Assembly: GCF_013375035.1 (NCBI RefSeq)
Contig: NZ_CP056032.1
Coordinates: 2,650,001 to 2,714,000 of the forward strand
DNA from: Spirosoma sp. KUDC1026
Lineage (GTDB): Bacteria > Bacteroidota > Bacteroidia > Cytophagales > Spirosomataceae
Length of the DNA stretch: 64,000 nt
Direction: 5' to 3'
Made by a program: the position numbers and the translations under genes. Shown here piece by piece: positions 34,959 to 43,601 of this stretch. Position 1 is the stretch's first letter; each line of letters begins with the position of its first letter. The notes below the pieces were generated by a model that was not told the origin of the DNA, searched no databases, and was given only the letters and a program-made list of their open reading frames with translations.

Positions 34959-35024
34959 ATCCGGGTGCTTCCCATGTCTGCTTGATAGTGGAACTTCCAT
35001 TAATCCTGGGATTGAGTAAAGAAA

Positions 35025-35071
35025 TATCTAACCTCTGCAATTAATTTAGTTATACTTGCAGAGGTTAGATA
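35025..35071. terminator. 16-bp perfect inverted repeat before the A+T-rich gene
   Basis: Arms 35025-35040 and 35056-35071 surround a 15-nt A+T-rich loop, ending 12 bp before an ATG. It may terminate the cyclase operon or act as an operator or leader stem for the downstream gene. A short T-run (TTTT at 35077-35080) follows. Confidence 0.5.
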
Positions 35072-35559
35072 GTAGCTTTTAGTATGAAAAAATTAATATG
35101 TATACAGGTAATACTTGTTTTAATTGTAAATTCGTTTGTTTGTGCGCAAGGTGATATAAGAGTTAGAATAAAAGATGATAAAACGCAGAAGGAAATACCC
35201 TATGCTTATATTTATAAAAAAGGCCAACCTGTAGGCTATTCAGATTCAACAGGAGTTTTTTCAGCCAACTTCTCTTCTATAAATTTAGAAAAAGATTCTC
35301 TCTTTTTTTCGTGTGTTGGTTATGTTAGAGTTGGATATCCCATAAGTAGGATTATTAAAGATCCTGACATTTATATGAATGCAAAAGTTGATACACTACA
35401 AGAAATAACTGTGAGGGTAATACCCAATAGAAAAGAAACAGTAATAGGGCCTAATAAACGAATAGCTAGCTCGACCGATTTTTGTAATGATTCATCTTGG
35501 GGTATGATTTTTGCAAATTACCTTAGCTTCTCCGATACTCTCAACGCTGTTACTATTAC

Positions 35560-36580
35560 TAAGATAACGTGAATTATGGATAACTCCCCATTTAACTGAC
35601 TGATAGTAAGTACATAGTGAGCAAGTGATAGCGAGATTTGCACTGCCAAGTAACAAAACTCAATCACCTGCTCCTATGCTTCGCGAAGATAAGGCCCTTA
35701 AACTAATTGAGATCTTCATCACCTGTGATGATTTTTGCAATGTCCTGACCCAGTGGCAAATGCAGCAAGGCACCTTGCCCACTATTCGACAGGGCGAGTT
35801 AACCGACAGTGAGATGTTAGCGATCACAATCTTCTATCATCATTCAGGGGCCAAATGCTTTCAGTACTATTACCAAGACTGGGTAGAGGCTCAACTAAGG
35901 AGTTATTTTCCCAAGTTGATCAGTTACGAGCGATTCGTGGCCCGTATGCCTCGCTTACTACCTGGACTTTTTGTACTCTTAAAATGGCTTTGTGCCCAAG
36001 GCCAGCGAACCGGCTTCTACATTGTCGATAGTAAACCGCTGACCGTCTGTGATAACCATCGCATCCAGGCCAATAAGGTCTTTGCTGGCCTGGCCGCCCG
36101 TGGGAAGTCCTCTATGGGCTGGTTCTTTGGGCTAAAAGCGCATTTAGTCATTAATCAGTACGGCGAGTTAATCAATTTTATCATTACGCCTGGTAATGTC
36201 TCGGACAACAACGCCAGCTTATTGCCAGAGCTACTGGCGGATTTGCAGGGACAGTGCTTTGGCGACCGGGGGTATTTGACTAAACTGTTTGCCGAGTTTT
36301 ACCAGCGAGGTCTTCATTTAGTAACCAAGCTTCGACGCCGGATGAAGAACACCTTGATGCCCTTGAGTGATAAACTCAACTTACGCAAGCGCGGCTTAAT
36401 CGAATCGGTCAATGCCTTGCTAACATCGGTCTTCGACCTCGAACACACTCGCCATCGGAGTGCGCTTAATAGCCAGATCAATGTCTTGGCAGGTTTGATC
36501 GCTTATTGTTTTCATGACCGTAAGCCATCTATTGTGATCCCAGTTCAAAAACGCATTTATCCATAATTCACGTTAAGATA
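35560..36580 (+). mobile_element. Complete IS982-family insertion sequence with 7-bp target duplication
   Basis: The element proper is 35567-36573 (1007 bp). It is bounded by perfect 17-bp terminal inverted repeats (35567-35583 and 36557-36573, ends ACGTGAATTATGGATAA). Flanking TAAGATA copies (35560-35566 and 36574-36580) are the target site duplication. It carries one transposase gene in the same direction as the interrupted gene. Identical repeats and duplications suggest recent insertion. Confidence 0.95.
35676..36566 (+). CDS. IS982 family transposase
   Basis: About 296 residues from ATG 35676 (MLREDKALKLIEIF); a GTG at 35625 would add 17. The DDE residues are in FYIVDSKPL, CFGDRGYL and RGLIESVNAL, and the blocks ARGKSSMGWFFGLKAH and DLEHTRHRS are characteristic of IS982 transposases. 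The gene is intact, and its 3' end runs into the right terminal repeat. It is less A+T-rich than the gene it interrupts. It catalyses cut-and-paste or copy movement of the element. Confidence 0.95.
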   Translation: MLREDKALKLIEIFITCDDFCNVLTQWQMQQGTLPTIRQGELTDSEMLAITIFYHHSGAKCFQYYYQDWVEAQLRSYFPKLISYERFVARMPRLLPGLFVLLKWLCAQGQRTGFYIVDSKPLTVCDNHRIQANKVFAGLAARGKSSMGWFFGLKAHLVINQYGELINFIITPGNVSDNNASLLPELLADLQGQCFGDRGYLTKLFAEFYQRGLHLVTKLRRRMKNTLMPLSDKLNLRKRGLIESVNALLTSVFDLEHTRHRSALNSQINVLAGLIAYCFHDRKPSIVIPVQKRIYP

Positions 36581-36952
36581 GAAGTCTTTGTGAGTAAAAA
36601 AGGTAATTCGCCTATGAGATTGAGGATTCTAGAGGAAAACAAATTGGCAAAGTCATTACAGCCGGGAAAAGATATAACGCCAACCTCGTTATTGTTCAAG
36701 CCAAGTAAAAAAGGGTGGAATACATTTGTTTTTGATAGCCCGATTTATGTGCCCAAAAATAAATTTTTTGTCGGTATAGAAATAATTAAAGAAATGGGTG
36801 CAGACAAAGGTGAAAATGGAAAGCAATGTATTGGGTTTACTAAATCTGACTTTACTAGCTTTTTAGGTTCAGATGTACTTTCAAGGTGGACCAATACAAA
36901 AGTTGTTTTTAATGGAGAATCGCCAATGATACGTGCCTATATTTTACAATGA

Positions 36953-37129
36953 TTTAAATTATTGTAAAACATGATACAAATAGCTATTGCTCTAAAGAAA
37001 ATTGACCGAATCTCATGAAAATATATACGAAGAATTATTTTATTGAAATTCATGCTTTACAAAAGAAAGCCATAAAATTCTTGAAATAACTCTGAAGCAG
37101 TAAATTTTTATCCAGTTCATCTTGACGAA
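36953..37129. other. A+T-rich gap with no gene seen
   Basis: A strongly A+T-rich stretch after the split gene, with no open frame, hairpin or promoter that could be supported. The base composition returns to the local norm at about 37120, marking the right edge of the island that starts near 35000. Confidence 0.5.
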
Positions 37130-37537
37130 TCAATAAAGCCGCACCAACTCGTCGAACAGCCGGTCCAATGTTTCGCCCGCGTCAGCGCAAAGGCCGGGGT
37201 GAACGGGGGAGGTCTGAACAACGGTGCTGCGGGCGGCTGTCAGCCAGCGAAACCGGGACGCTACGGCGAGTTGCCCAATGGCCCCGCCCGTTGCCCGCCC
37301 GGCGCAGATACGTTCGAAGGCCTGTAGTCGTTCGGTTAGTTCAGTGATGTCAATCTTGCCCGCGAACGCACGCAGCCTGTCCTCATTCAGCTCAAATCTG
37401 GTTTTTAGAAACCCCTGCGAAGCGCAGTACAGAATGACGCCGACGTTGAGAAACTCTCCCCGTTCGACGCGCGGCATTACGCGGATAACGGCGTACTCAA
37501 ACAAGTGCTTTTCGGGCATGCTGGGCTTCATGAACAA
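37130..37537 (-). CDS. DUF3037 protein
   Basis: A 135-residue protein (HLFEYAVIRVMPRVERGEFLNVGVILYC) that matches DUF3037, a family usually encoded next to HipA-like kinases. The function is unknown. It overlaps the 3' end of the kinase gene by 41 bp if started at 37537, or slightly less from the second Met (MKPSMPEKHLF, 37531), so the two are translated together. It probably acts with, or is modified by, that kinase. Confidence 0.87.
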   Translation of the reverse strand: MFMKPSMPEKHLFEYAVIRVMPRVERGEFLNVGVILYCASQGFLKTRFELNEDRLRAFAGKIDITELTERLQAFERICAGRATGGAIGQLAVASRFRWLTAARSTVVQTSPVHPGLCADAGETLDRLFDELVRLY

Positions 37538-38291
37538 AAACGTCGGACGTAGCGATTCGGGTAGTTAAGAAATTGACGTAGATCTGCCGCAGCTCGTCGG
37601 GCGACCAGTCGAGGTTGTCGGTAAGCCAGTCGTCGGGGACGGTCGATACTATGGCTTCAATACGCTCGAGTGTCAGGATCTGCTTCGCCAGAGCGTCGGC
37701 GGCTTCCAGTTCCGAGGCTCTTGGCAGCAGCACATGGTCTTTGACCTGCACAAACGGGCGTTTGCTCTGTTCTTCCCAGTTCATGCCCGAATGATGAAAA
37801 TACAGTGAGGCACCGTGGTCAATAAGCCAAAGCTCTTTATGCCAGATCAGCATATTGGTGTTCCGTACCGTCCGGTCGACGTTGGTAACCAGGCAGTCGA
37901 GCCAGACGATCATTGAGGCCGTTTTCGGATCAACGGTCGTGATCAGCGGGTCGAACGTAATGGCGCCGGACAGGTAATGCAGGGCGAGGTTCAACCCTTC
38001 GCTGGCGCGTAATAAATCCTGAATTTCTTCGTCGGGCTCAGTACGGCCAAAGGCTTCGTCCAGTTGAGCAAACACCAGTTCGGGCAGCCGCAGGCCGAGC
38101 GCGCGGGCAATCTCCCCGGCAATCAGTTCGGCAACGAGGGCTTTGGTGCCCTGACCTGCCCCGCGAAATTTAAGGACATACAAAAAATCGTCGTCGGCTT
38201 CCACCAGCGCAGGCAGCGAGCCGCCTTCGCGCAGGGGCGTTACGTAACGAACGACGTTGACAGTTCGGAGTTGCGGTTGCAGATCTATCAC
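37497..38291 (-). CDS. HipA-like Ser/Thr kinase domain protein
   Basis: About 264 residues from a GTG at 38289-38291 (MIDLQPQLRTVNVVRYV), which fits the length of this short HipA-like family. The frame is open to 38513, and the extra N-terminus has no recognisable feature. Kinase features are FLYVLKFRGAGQGTKALVAE (nucleotide-binding Lys region), the loop NVDRTVRNTNML with catalytic Asp and Asn, and the metal-binding DHGASL. In HipA toxins this fold phosphorylates a tRNA synthetase; the substrate here is unknown. It lacks the HipB-type DNA-binding antitoxin and instead overlaps a DUF3037 gene. Confidence 0.82.
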   Translation of the reverse strand: MIDLQPQLRTVNVVRYVTPLREGGSLPALVEADDDFLYVLKFRGAGQGTKALVAELIAGEIARALGLRLPELVFAQLDEAFGRTEPDEEIQDLLRASEGLNLALHYLSGAITFDPLITTVDPKTASMIVWLDCLVTNVDRTVRNTNMLIWHKELWLIDHGASLYFHHSGMNWEEQSKRPFVQVKDHVLLPRASELEAADALAKQILTLERIEAIVSTVPDDWLTDNLDWSPDELRQIYVNFLTTRIATSDVFVHEAQHARKALV

Positions 38292-38517
38292 GGCGTTTAT
38301 ATACAGAAAAGCAGCCTGTCCGGCGAAATTAGGGCTAATTTTTGACAGGATGGACTGCTTTACCCAACGGCTTAGCTGGTAGCGTTGTTCTGCTTTCCTG
38401 ATGTTATCGTCGGGAAAGCCGGTTGATAAGGACATTAATCGAGTCAATGCCAGTCTGATACGTTTCTTTGTTTGTGGCAAGTACGTACCTGTCAGGCAGC
38501 AAGGTCCAAACATAAAA

Positions 38518-38547
38518 ATCCCCGCTGAGGGTAGTGCAGCGGGGATT
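38518..38547 (-). terminator. Rho-independent terminator of the small 38.6-kb gene
   Basis: Eleven-nt GC-rich arms (38518-38528 and 38537-38547) are followed in the minus direction by a T-run (from AAAAAT at 38513-38519). It lies 26 bp beyond the stop of the 66-residue gene. Confidence 0.82.
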
Positions 38548-38573
38548 CTTGTAATTGGGTTGAGTCGGCAGCG

Positions 38574-38774
38574 TCAGGAAATCGGTTCGGACGAACTGTC
38601 GGCTGCAGGCTTGTTCAACGGGCGGACTACCTTGCTGACTAATTTTCCAGAGCTGTCGTACTCGATTTGGTACTCAAATTTCTTGGATCGGAACCGGTTT
38701 CCACCAGCGGGTTTAAGCTGGACCGGTTCGCCGTCAATAAAGATGCGAAGGGGTGAATTTCGGTAGTGAGACAT
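38574..38774 (-). CDS. Small unknown protein of 66 residues
   Basis: It begins MSHYRNSPLRIFIDGEPVQL and is rich in Lys, Arg and Ser, with a short beta-rich core (KFEYQIEYDSSGKLVSKVV). There is no signal peptide or helix. A good terminator directly after it supports it as a real gene. No family was recognised. Confidence 0.6.
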   Translation of the reverse strand: MSHYRNSPLRIFIDGEPVQLKPAGGNRFRSKKFEYQIEYDSSGKLVSKVVRPLNKPAADSSSEPIS

Positions 38775-39091
38775 ACTAGTTCAGATAAGCTACACCAGTC
38801 AGACTCGTGTAGATTTTTATGGATAAAGCATAGGACAATACAAGAAAGACAACCATCGGACTAATCAATAGTTACCTTTTCTGATAAAAGAACGTGACAA
38901 ATAGGGTTAAAATCTAGTTAGAAAGCAAAAAAGATAAAAAAAGAAGGGCACTAAGAGCAGGATTGTTACGATAAAGAGAGATAGTTTACTTTTAAGAAGA
39001 CACTTGGCGTAAATGACTGACTGATTACAATAAGGCCATTCGCCGGATGGCGCAAAAAATAACAAGCCTACTCGTTTGGAGTTAACCCCCT
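38775..39091. other. Intergenic region, nothing specific recognised
   Basis: A 317-bp divergent gap between the small minus-strand gene and the acyl-CoA dehydrogenase. It is A+T-rich in the middle and must hold both promoters, but no box close to TTTG/TAnnTTTG with the right spacing and no repeat could be supported. Confidence 0.4.
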
Positions 39092-40297
39092 ATGCAACCA
39101 GCAAATACGACCCCGCAACGGAAGATCGACTCCTACGAGTCACCAGATTTTTACGCTCTCGACGATTTGCTCACGGCTGAGCACAAACTCGTTCGGACTG
39201 CCGCGCGTGATTTTGTTAAACGCGAAATTACGCCGATCATCGAAGACCATGCCCTGCGGTCCGAATTTCCGGCCCAGCTGGTCGCCAAACTTGGTAAGAT
39301 AGGTGCTTTTGGCCCAACCATTCCCACAAAACATGGGGGCGGAGGACTCGATCAGGTTTCTTACGGATTGATGCTGCAAGAGATCGAACGGGGTGATTCA
39401 GGAATTCGGTCCTGCGTATCGGTGCAAAGCTCGCTGGTGATGTACCCAATCAATGAATTCGGCTCCGACGAACAGAAAGAAAAATACCTTCCCCGGCTGG
39501 CCAGTGGGGAACTACTGGGTTGCTTTGGCCTGACTGAAGCTAACCACGGCTCTGATCCGGGGGGTATGGAAACTAACTTCATTGAACGCAGCGACTATTA
39601 CCTGCTCAATGGTTCCAAACTCTGGATCACCAACGCGCCTATTGCCGACATAGCTATTGTCTGGGCGAAAAATGATCAGGGTAAAATTCGGGCACTAATT
39701 CTGGAGCAGGGAATGGAGGGATTTACGGCTAACGAAATTGATAAGAAATGGTCGTTACGCACCAGCGCCATTGGTGAACTGACCTTTCGGGATGTACGTG
39801 TGCCCAAAGAAAACCTTATTCCCGAAGCATTGGGATTAAAAACAGCGCTGCAATGTCTGGATCAGGCCCGGTACGGAATTGCCTGGGGGGCGCTGGGTAT
39901 TGCGATGGAATGTTACGAAGTCTCCCGGCGTTATGCGGCTGAGCGAATTCAGTTCGACAAACCCATCGCCAGTTTTCAACTGGTGCAGGAAAAATTAGCC
40001 GGGATGCTGACCGACATTACGCAGGCGCAACTGCTCTGCTGGCGGCTGGGAATGCTGAAAAACGAAGACCGGGCAACGACCGCCCAGATTTCGCTGGCGA
40101 AACGGAATAATATCAATGTAGCGCAGCGAGCCGCACAGGCCGCCCGCCAGATTCTGGGGGGCATCGGCATCACCGGAGACTACCCGATTATGCGCCATCT
40201 GATGAACCTGGAATCGGTTAGTACGTACGAAGGTACCAACGACGTGCACCTGCTGATTCTGGGCGCTTACATTACAGGGATCCCGGCCTATAAGTAG
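39092..40297 (+). CDS. Acyl-CoA dehydrogenase, glutaryl-CoA dehydrogenase-like
   Basis: A 401-residue flavoenzyme. CFGLTEANHGSDPGGM (FAD/substrate), WITNAPIADIAIVWAK, and the C-terminal GGIGITGDYPIMRHLMNLESV followed by TYEGTNDVHLLILG place it in the acyl-CoA dehydrogenase family, with Glu of the YEGTND block as catalytic base. The last block and the AYITGIPAYK end are closest to glutaryl-CoA dehydrogenase, which oxidises and decarboxylates glutaryl-CoA in lysine/tryptophan breakdown. No other gene of that pathway is nearby. It appears to be a single-gene unit. Confidence 0.88.
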   Translation: MQPANTTPQRKIDSYESPDFYALDDLLTAEHKLVRTAARDFVKREITPIIEDHALRSEFPAQLVAKLGKIGAFGPTIPTKHGGGGLDQVSYGLMLQEIERGDSGIRSCVSVQSSLVMYPINEFGSDEQKEKYLPRLASGELLGCFGLTEANHGSDPGGMETNFIERSDYYLLNGSKLWITNAPIADIAIVWAKNDQGKIRALILEQGMEGFTANEIDKKWSLRTSAIGELTFRDVRVPKENLIPEALGLKTALQCLDQARYGIAWGALGIAMECYEVSRRYAAERIQFDKPIASFQLVQEKLAGMLTDITQAQLLCWRLGMLKNEDRATTAQISLAKRNNINVAQRAAQAARQILGGIGITGDYPIMRHLMNLESVSTYEGTNDVHLLILGAYITGIPAYK

Positions 40298-40400
40298 TAC
40301 GCAGTCGACATAAAACCGCCCTGATTTTATTATGTTTATGACTTAATTTAACTGCCTGCTCTGGCAAACTACCACCGTACACAAACTGAAATCAGAAAGT

Positions 40401-40778
40401 ATGAACACCGTACAGGAAGCAAAGCGATACCTCGACAATGCCCGGGAAATTCTGCGGGACAAAGCCCATAAAGAAGACGGCTATTATCAGGACAGTAAAT
40501 ATGTCAAAATGGCTGGACATACCGCTTACGTTGGTGTGCTGGTAGCGTTGGATGAATTACTGGGTAAAAAGGGAAAAGGCCGAAAAGACGTTGACTGGTA
40601 CAAGCAAAACCTGGCGAAGCAGGATAAGAAAATACTGAATGCTTTTTTGACCGCTTACCAGGTGTTGCATCTGGACATGGCTTACGACGGAGCAAAAAGT
40701 GCAAAGCTGGCTGCAACAGGTTTGGAGGAAGCCGAAACAATTATCGACTGGGTCGAACAACGTACCGTAACGGCCTGA
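40401..40778 (+). CDS. DUF5618 helical protein
   Basis: A 125-residue, mostly helical cytoplasmic protein (AKRYLDNAREILRDKA, GHTAYVGVLVALDELLG, AFLTAYQVLHLDMAYDG). It resembles the DUF5618 family of Bacteroidota, whose HEPN-like helical layout is of unknown function. No partner toxin or nucleotidyltransferase is adjacent. It is followed by a long palindromic terminator. Confidence 0.78.
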   Translation: MNTVQEAKRYLDNAREILRDKAHKEDGYYQDSKYVKMAGHTAYVGVLVALDELLGKKGKGRKDVDWYKQNLAKQDKKILNAFLTAYQVLHLDMAYDGAKSAKLAATGLEEAETIIDWVEQRTVTA

Positions 40779-40796
40779 CAATACAGGTACGATTAG

Positions 40797-40841
40797 TAAA
40801 CGCAGATGCCCCGACCAGTTTGGTCGGGGCATCTGCGTTTA
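40797..40841. terminator. 21-bp perfect hairpin, bidirectional terminator
   Basis: Perfect 21-nt arms (40797-40817 and 40821-40841) with a 3-nt loop, between the convergent DUF5618 and GMC oxidoreductase genes. Confidence 0.85.
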
Positions 40842-40861
40842 GCAAAGAGAAGGACGCTACG

Positions 40862-42574
40862 TTATAGCAAGCCTTTTTTCATCTCTTTGACGGCGTAGTC
40901 CGCGGAGCGGGCGCTCATGGCCATGTATGTCAGCGACGGGTTTTGCGTCGAGGTGGAAGTCATGCTGGCGCCGTCCGTGACGAAAACGTTCTTCACCGCG
41001 TGAAGTTGGTTCCATTTGTTCAGCATTGACGTTTTCGGGTCTTTGCCCATTCGGACACCGCCCATTTCGTGAATATCCAGACCCGGATTGCGGTGGTCGT
41101 CGCGCAGACGGATATTAGTGAAGCCAGCCGCGGTGAACATTTCGGTCATCTGCTCCTGGTAATCTTTTACCATCTTGTCGTCATTATCGTCGTAGCCAAT
41201 GTTGATCTTTAACTGTGGGATACCAAACGGATCTTTCAGATTCGAATCCAGCGCTACGTAGCTTGATTCTTTCGGGATGGTTTCGCCCATCATGTGCGAA
41301 CCGACGTGCCAGCCGCCCAGTGTTGGGTTCAGCAGGTTGTTTTTCAGATCGGCACCAAAGCCTTCCTGATTCGTTTTGGTCGCCCGACCAGCCGTAAAAC
41401 CTGCCGCGTAACCGCGCAGGAAATCGGTTTCCTGTTTATACAGGTTCCGGAAGCGGGGAATGTAGGGGCTGTTTGGCCGACGACCGTCAGTGGTGGAGTC
41501 GAGGTTGCCGTCGAACTCCGCCGAGATACCCGCCCGGTAATTGTGGAAGGCAACGTATTTACCCAGTGTACCGCTGTCGTTACCCAGTCCGTTCGGAAAC
41601 CGGCGCGAGGTTGAGTTCAGCAGGACGAGGTTAGAGTTCAGCGCGGCCGCGTTCAGGAAGATGATGCGGGCGTAGTACTCCTTCATTTGTTTCGTTTCGG
41701 TATCCACAACCCGAACGCCGGTTGCTTTACCTTTCTGCTCGTCGTAAATGATCGAATGTACAACCGAGTTCGGCCGCAGCGTCAGCTTACCCGTTTTAGC
41801 TGCCCAGGGGATCGTTGAGGCATTGCTGCTGAAGTAACCGCCGAAGGGGCAGCCCCGCTCGCAGATAGTCCGATGCTGGCACTGCGCTCGTCCCTGCTGG
41901 AAGTGAATCGGCTGGGGTTGGGTGATATGAGCGGCCCGACCCATGATCACGTGCCGGTCCTTGTAGCGTTTAGCTACTTCCTTCTGAAAATGTTTTTCGA
42001 CGCAGTTCCACTCGTGGGGCGGCAGAAACTCGCCATCGGGTAGGTTCGGCAGACCATCTTTATTACCAGTGATACCCGCAAACCGCTCAACGTAGCTGTA
42101 CCAGGGAGCCAGATCAGCGTAGCGAATGGGCCAGTCCACGGCAAAACCATCGCGGGCGGGGCCATCGAAATCAAAGTCGCTCCACCGCTGGGTTTGTCGG
42201 GCCCACATCAGCGATTTACCGCCTACCTGATAGCCGCGAATCCAGTCGAAGGGTTTTTCCTGCACGTAGGGGTGCTCGGCATCTTTCACGAAAAACTGGT
42301 GGGTTCCTTCGTAAAATGCGTAGCAGCGGCTGATGATGGGGTTGGCTTCCTTCATCTCGTGAGTCAGCTGACCCCGGTGTTCAAACTCCCAGGGTTGCGT
42401 CATCGTGGTGGGATAATCCGTAATGTGGCGGACGTCGCGGCCCCGTTCCAGCACGAGGGTACGAAGGCCTTTGCCGGTTAATTCTTTGGCCGACCAGCCT
42501 CCGCTAATCCCCGAGCCGATCACGATGGCGTCGTAGGTGTTCTGGGCCTGGGCGTCTATATTGAAATAAGACAT
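40862..42574 (-). CDS. GMC family FAD oxidoreductase, gluconate 2-dehydrogenase large-subunit-like
   Basis: A 570-residue flavoprotein with FAD motif AIVIGSGISGGWSAKEL, the GGKSLMWARQTQRWSDFDF block, an Arg/Cys-rich CERGCPFGGYFSS, and C-terminal HEMGGVRMGKDP plus TQNPSLTYMAMS holding the His and Asn typical of GMC catalysis. It oxidises a sugar or alcohol. It has no signal peptide of its own; the gene 25 bp upstream encodes a Tat-leader small subunit, so the two are probably co-exported as a folded complex, as in gluconate 2-dehydrogenase. No cytochrome c subunit gene is adjacent. Confidence 0.92.
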   Translation of the reverse strand: MSYFNIDAQAQNTYDAIVIGSGISGGWSAKELTGKGLRTLVLERGRDVRHITDYPTTMTQPWEFEHRGQLTHEMKEANPIISRCYAFYEGTHQFFVKDAEHPYVQEKPFDWIRGYQVGGKSLMWARQTQRWSDFDFDGPARDGFAVDWPIRYADLAPWYSYVERFAGITGNKDGLPNLPDGEFLPPHEWNCVEKHFQKEVAKRYKDRHVIMGRAAHITQPQPIHFQQGRAQCQHRTICERGCPFGGYFSSNASTIPWAAKTGKLTLRPNSVVHSIIYDEQKGKATGVRVVDTETKQMKEYYARIIFLNAAALNSNLVLLNSTSRRFPNGLGNDSGTLGKYVAFHNYRAGISAEFDGNLDSTTDGRRPNSPYIPRFRNLYKQETDFLRGYAAGFTAGRATKTNQEGFGADLKNNLLNPTLGGWHVGSHMMGETIPKESSYVALDSNLKDPFGIPQLKINIGYDDNDDKMVKDYQEQMTEMFTAAGFTNIRLRDDHRNPGLDIHEMGGVRMGKDPKTSMLNKWNQLHAVKNVFVTDGASMTSTSTQNPSLTYMAMSARSADYAVKEMKKGLL

Positions 42575-42599
42575 ATCGTTGCTTAAAAGAGGTCGGAAA

Positions 42600-43175
42600 T
42601 TAGTCAGATTTAGTGCCGGTTTTGGCCGGGACAGGAACGCAGCCGTAATAATGACCGGGCATAAACTGGAAATTCGTCAGGTTGGTCATTACGTATTCAG
42701 AGTTCAGGTACCCTTTGATCGTCAGTCCCTTCACCATCGAATAAAACGCTTTCAAATCAGGATCGCCGGACTGCGACATCTGAGTAAGAACGGCCGCCTG
42801 CTGCGCTGGTTCGCCCTCGCTGAACGATTTGCCGAATGATTTCTTCGCCAGTTCGTCGGCGGTGTCCAGCCCTTTCTGAAACTTGGTCTGCGATGCCTTA
42901 TCGTAGCAGTCGGCAACAACTTTCTGGATGAACTGATAGACGTTCAGTTCTCTGGCGCCGGGCGTATCCGTCTTTGGGATAATGGTCTCGGTCAAGGCGG
43001 CAAGAACGGCTTCCTGCTGGGGAGAAAAGAATTGTCGGCTAAGCGATACCGTTTCAGGAGTCCAGCCCGTTGCCCAGGCGGGCAGGCTGATCAGACCACC
43101 AACGGCGCCCGCCATCGTTTTGAGCGCACTACGTCGTTCCACAGAAAAGTTATTTGAAGTCAGTTTAATATCCAA
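42600..43175 (-). CDS. Gluconate 2-dehydrogenase subunit 3-like protein with Tat leader
   Basis: A 191-residue protein. The N-terminus has twin arginines and a hydrophobic stretch (SVERRSALKTMAGAVGGL), and the body (LAALTETIIPKTDTPGARELNVYQFI) matches subunit 3 of gluconate 2-dehydrogenase. It is the first gene of the pair and probably supplies the export signal for the FAD subunit and stabilises it in the periplasm. The Tat motif starts about 13 residues in, which is usual for this subunit. Confidence 0.88.
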   Translation of the reverse strand: MDIKLTSNNFSVERRSALKTMAGAVGGLISLPAWATGWTPETVSLSRQFFSPQQEAVLAALTETIIPKTDTPGARELNVYQFIQKVVADCYDKASQTKFQKGLDTADELAKKSFGKSFSEGEPAQQAAVLTQMSQSGDPDLKAFYSMVKGLTIKGYLNSEYVMTNLTNFQFMPGHYYGCVPVPAKTGTKSD

Positions 43176-43601
43176 ATATACGAAAGTTTATGGATAGGGT
43201 TGGCAGGTATTATGGATTGCAGGATTGGCAGGATTTGATTCAAACCTAGTCCTGCTAATCCTGTCTATACAAGAAGTTAAGAAGCAGCCTCGTAGTGACG
43301 TTCAAAGGAATCGTGTGCCCAGGCAAATTTCCGATTTATAGATGAACAGTTTGGGGTGCTCAAACGCCGGGATCAAGACGGCGCCATCTACCGGCAGCAT
43401 GAGATTGTGGGCGACAGCCTCAATTATTGACGGAATTTGTCGGGTAGCAAGTGGTGAAAACGTACTGATAGCACAATCTACTAAGCCTTACATCGGCCCC
43501 GTTTATCGACACTTTGTTCGATCCACTGCAACATCGCAGGAGGAGCCTGCGTATTTAAAGACAGATTGGGGCGGTTGGTCGCTACCTATAAACGGTACAC
43601 A
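43176..43601. other. Intergenic region with a degenerate palindrome
   Basis: A 426-bp divergent gap. Near 43220-43263 there is an inverted repeat (arms 43220-43233 and 43250-43263, one mismatch) made of tandem CAGGATT/GGCAGGA-like units. A short open frame at 43342-43605 has no homology seen, begins in the gap and overlaps the next start, so it is not called. Nothing else was recognised. Confidence 0.45.

Larger units (their letters stand above)
35084..36952 (+). pseudogene. Secreted carboxypeptidase-regulatory-like protein gene split by an IS982 element
   Basis: The 5' part (35084-35566) encodes a signal peptide (MKKLICIQVILVLIVNSFVCA) and a CarboxypepD_reg-like domain (KTQKEIPYAYIYKKGQP). 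The 3' part (36581-36952) encodes a second beta domain (RLRILEENKLAKSL, VPKNKFFVGIEIIKE). Removing the insertion and one 7-bp duplicate rejoins them in frame (…TITKI then EVFVSKKGN…) to give about 284 residues. At present translation from the ATG stops at 35570-35572, just inside the element. Base use is strongly A+T-rich, unlike both neighbours, suggesting recent acquisition. The original function is unknown. Confidence 0.88.

Noticed and set aside
35084-37130. A larger genomic island or prophage around the IS element
   Set aside because: Only one A+T-rich gene and one IS are present; there is no integrase, tRNA target or phage gene, and flanking genes are ordinary.
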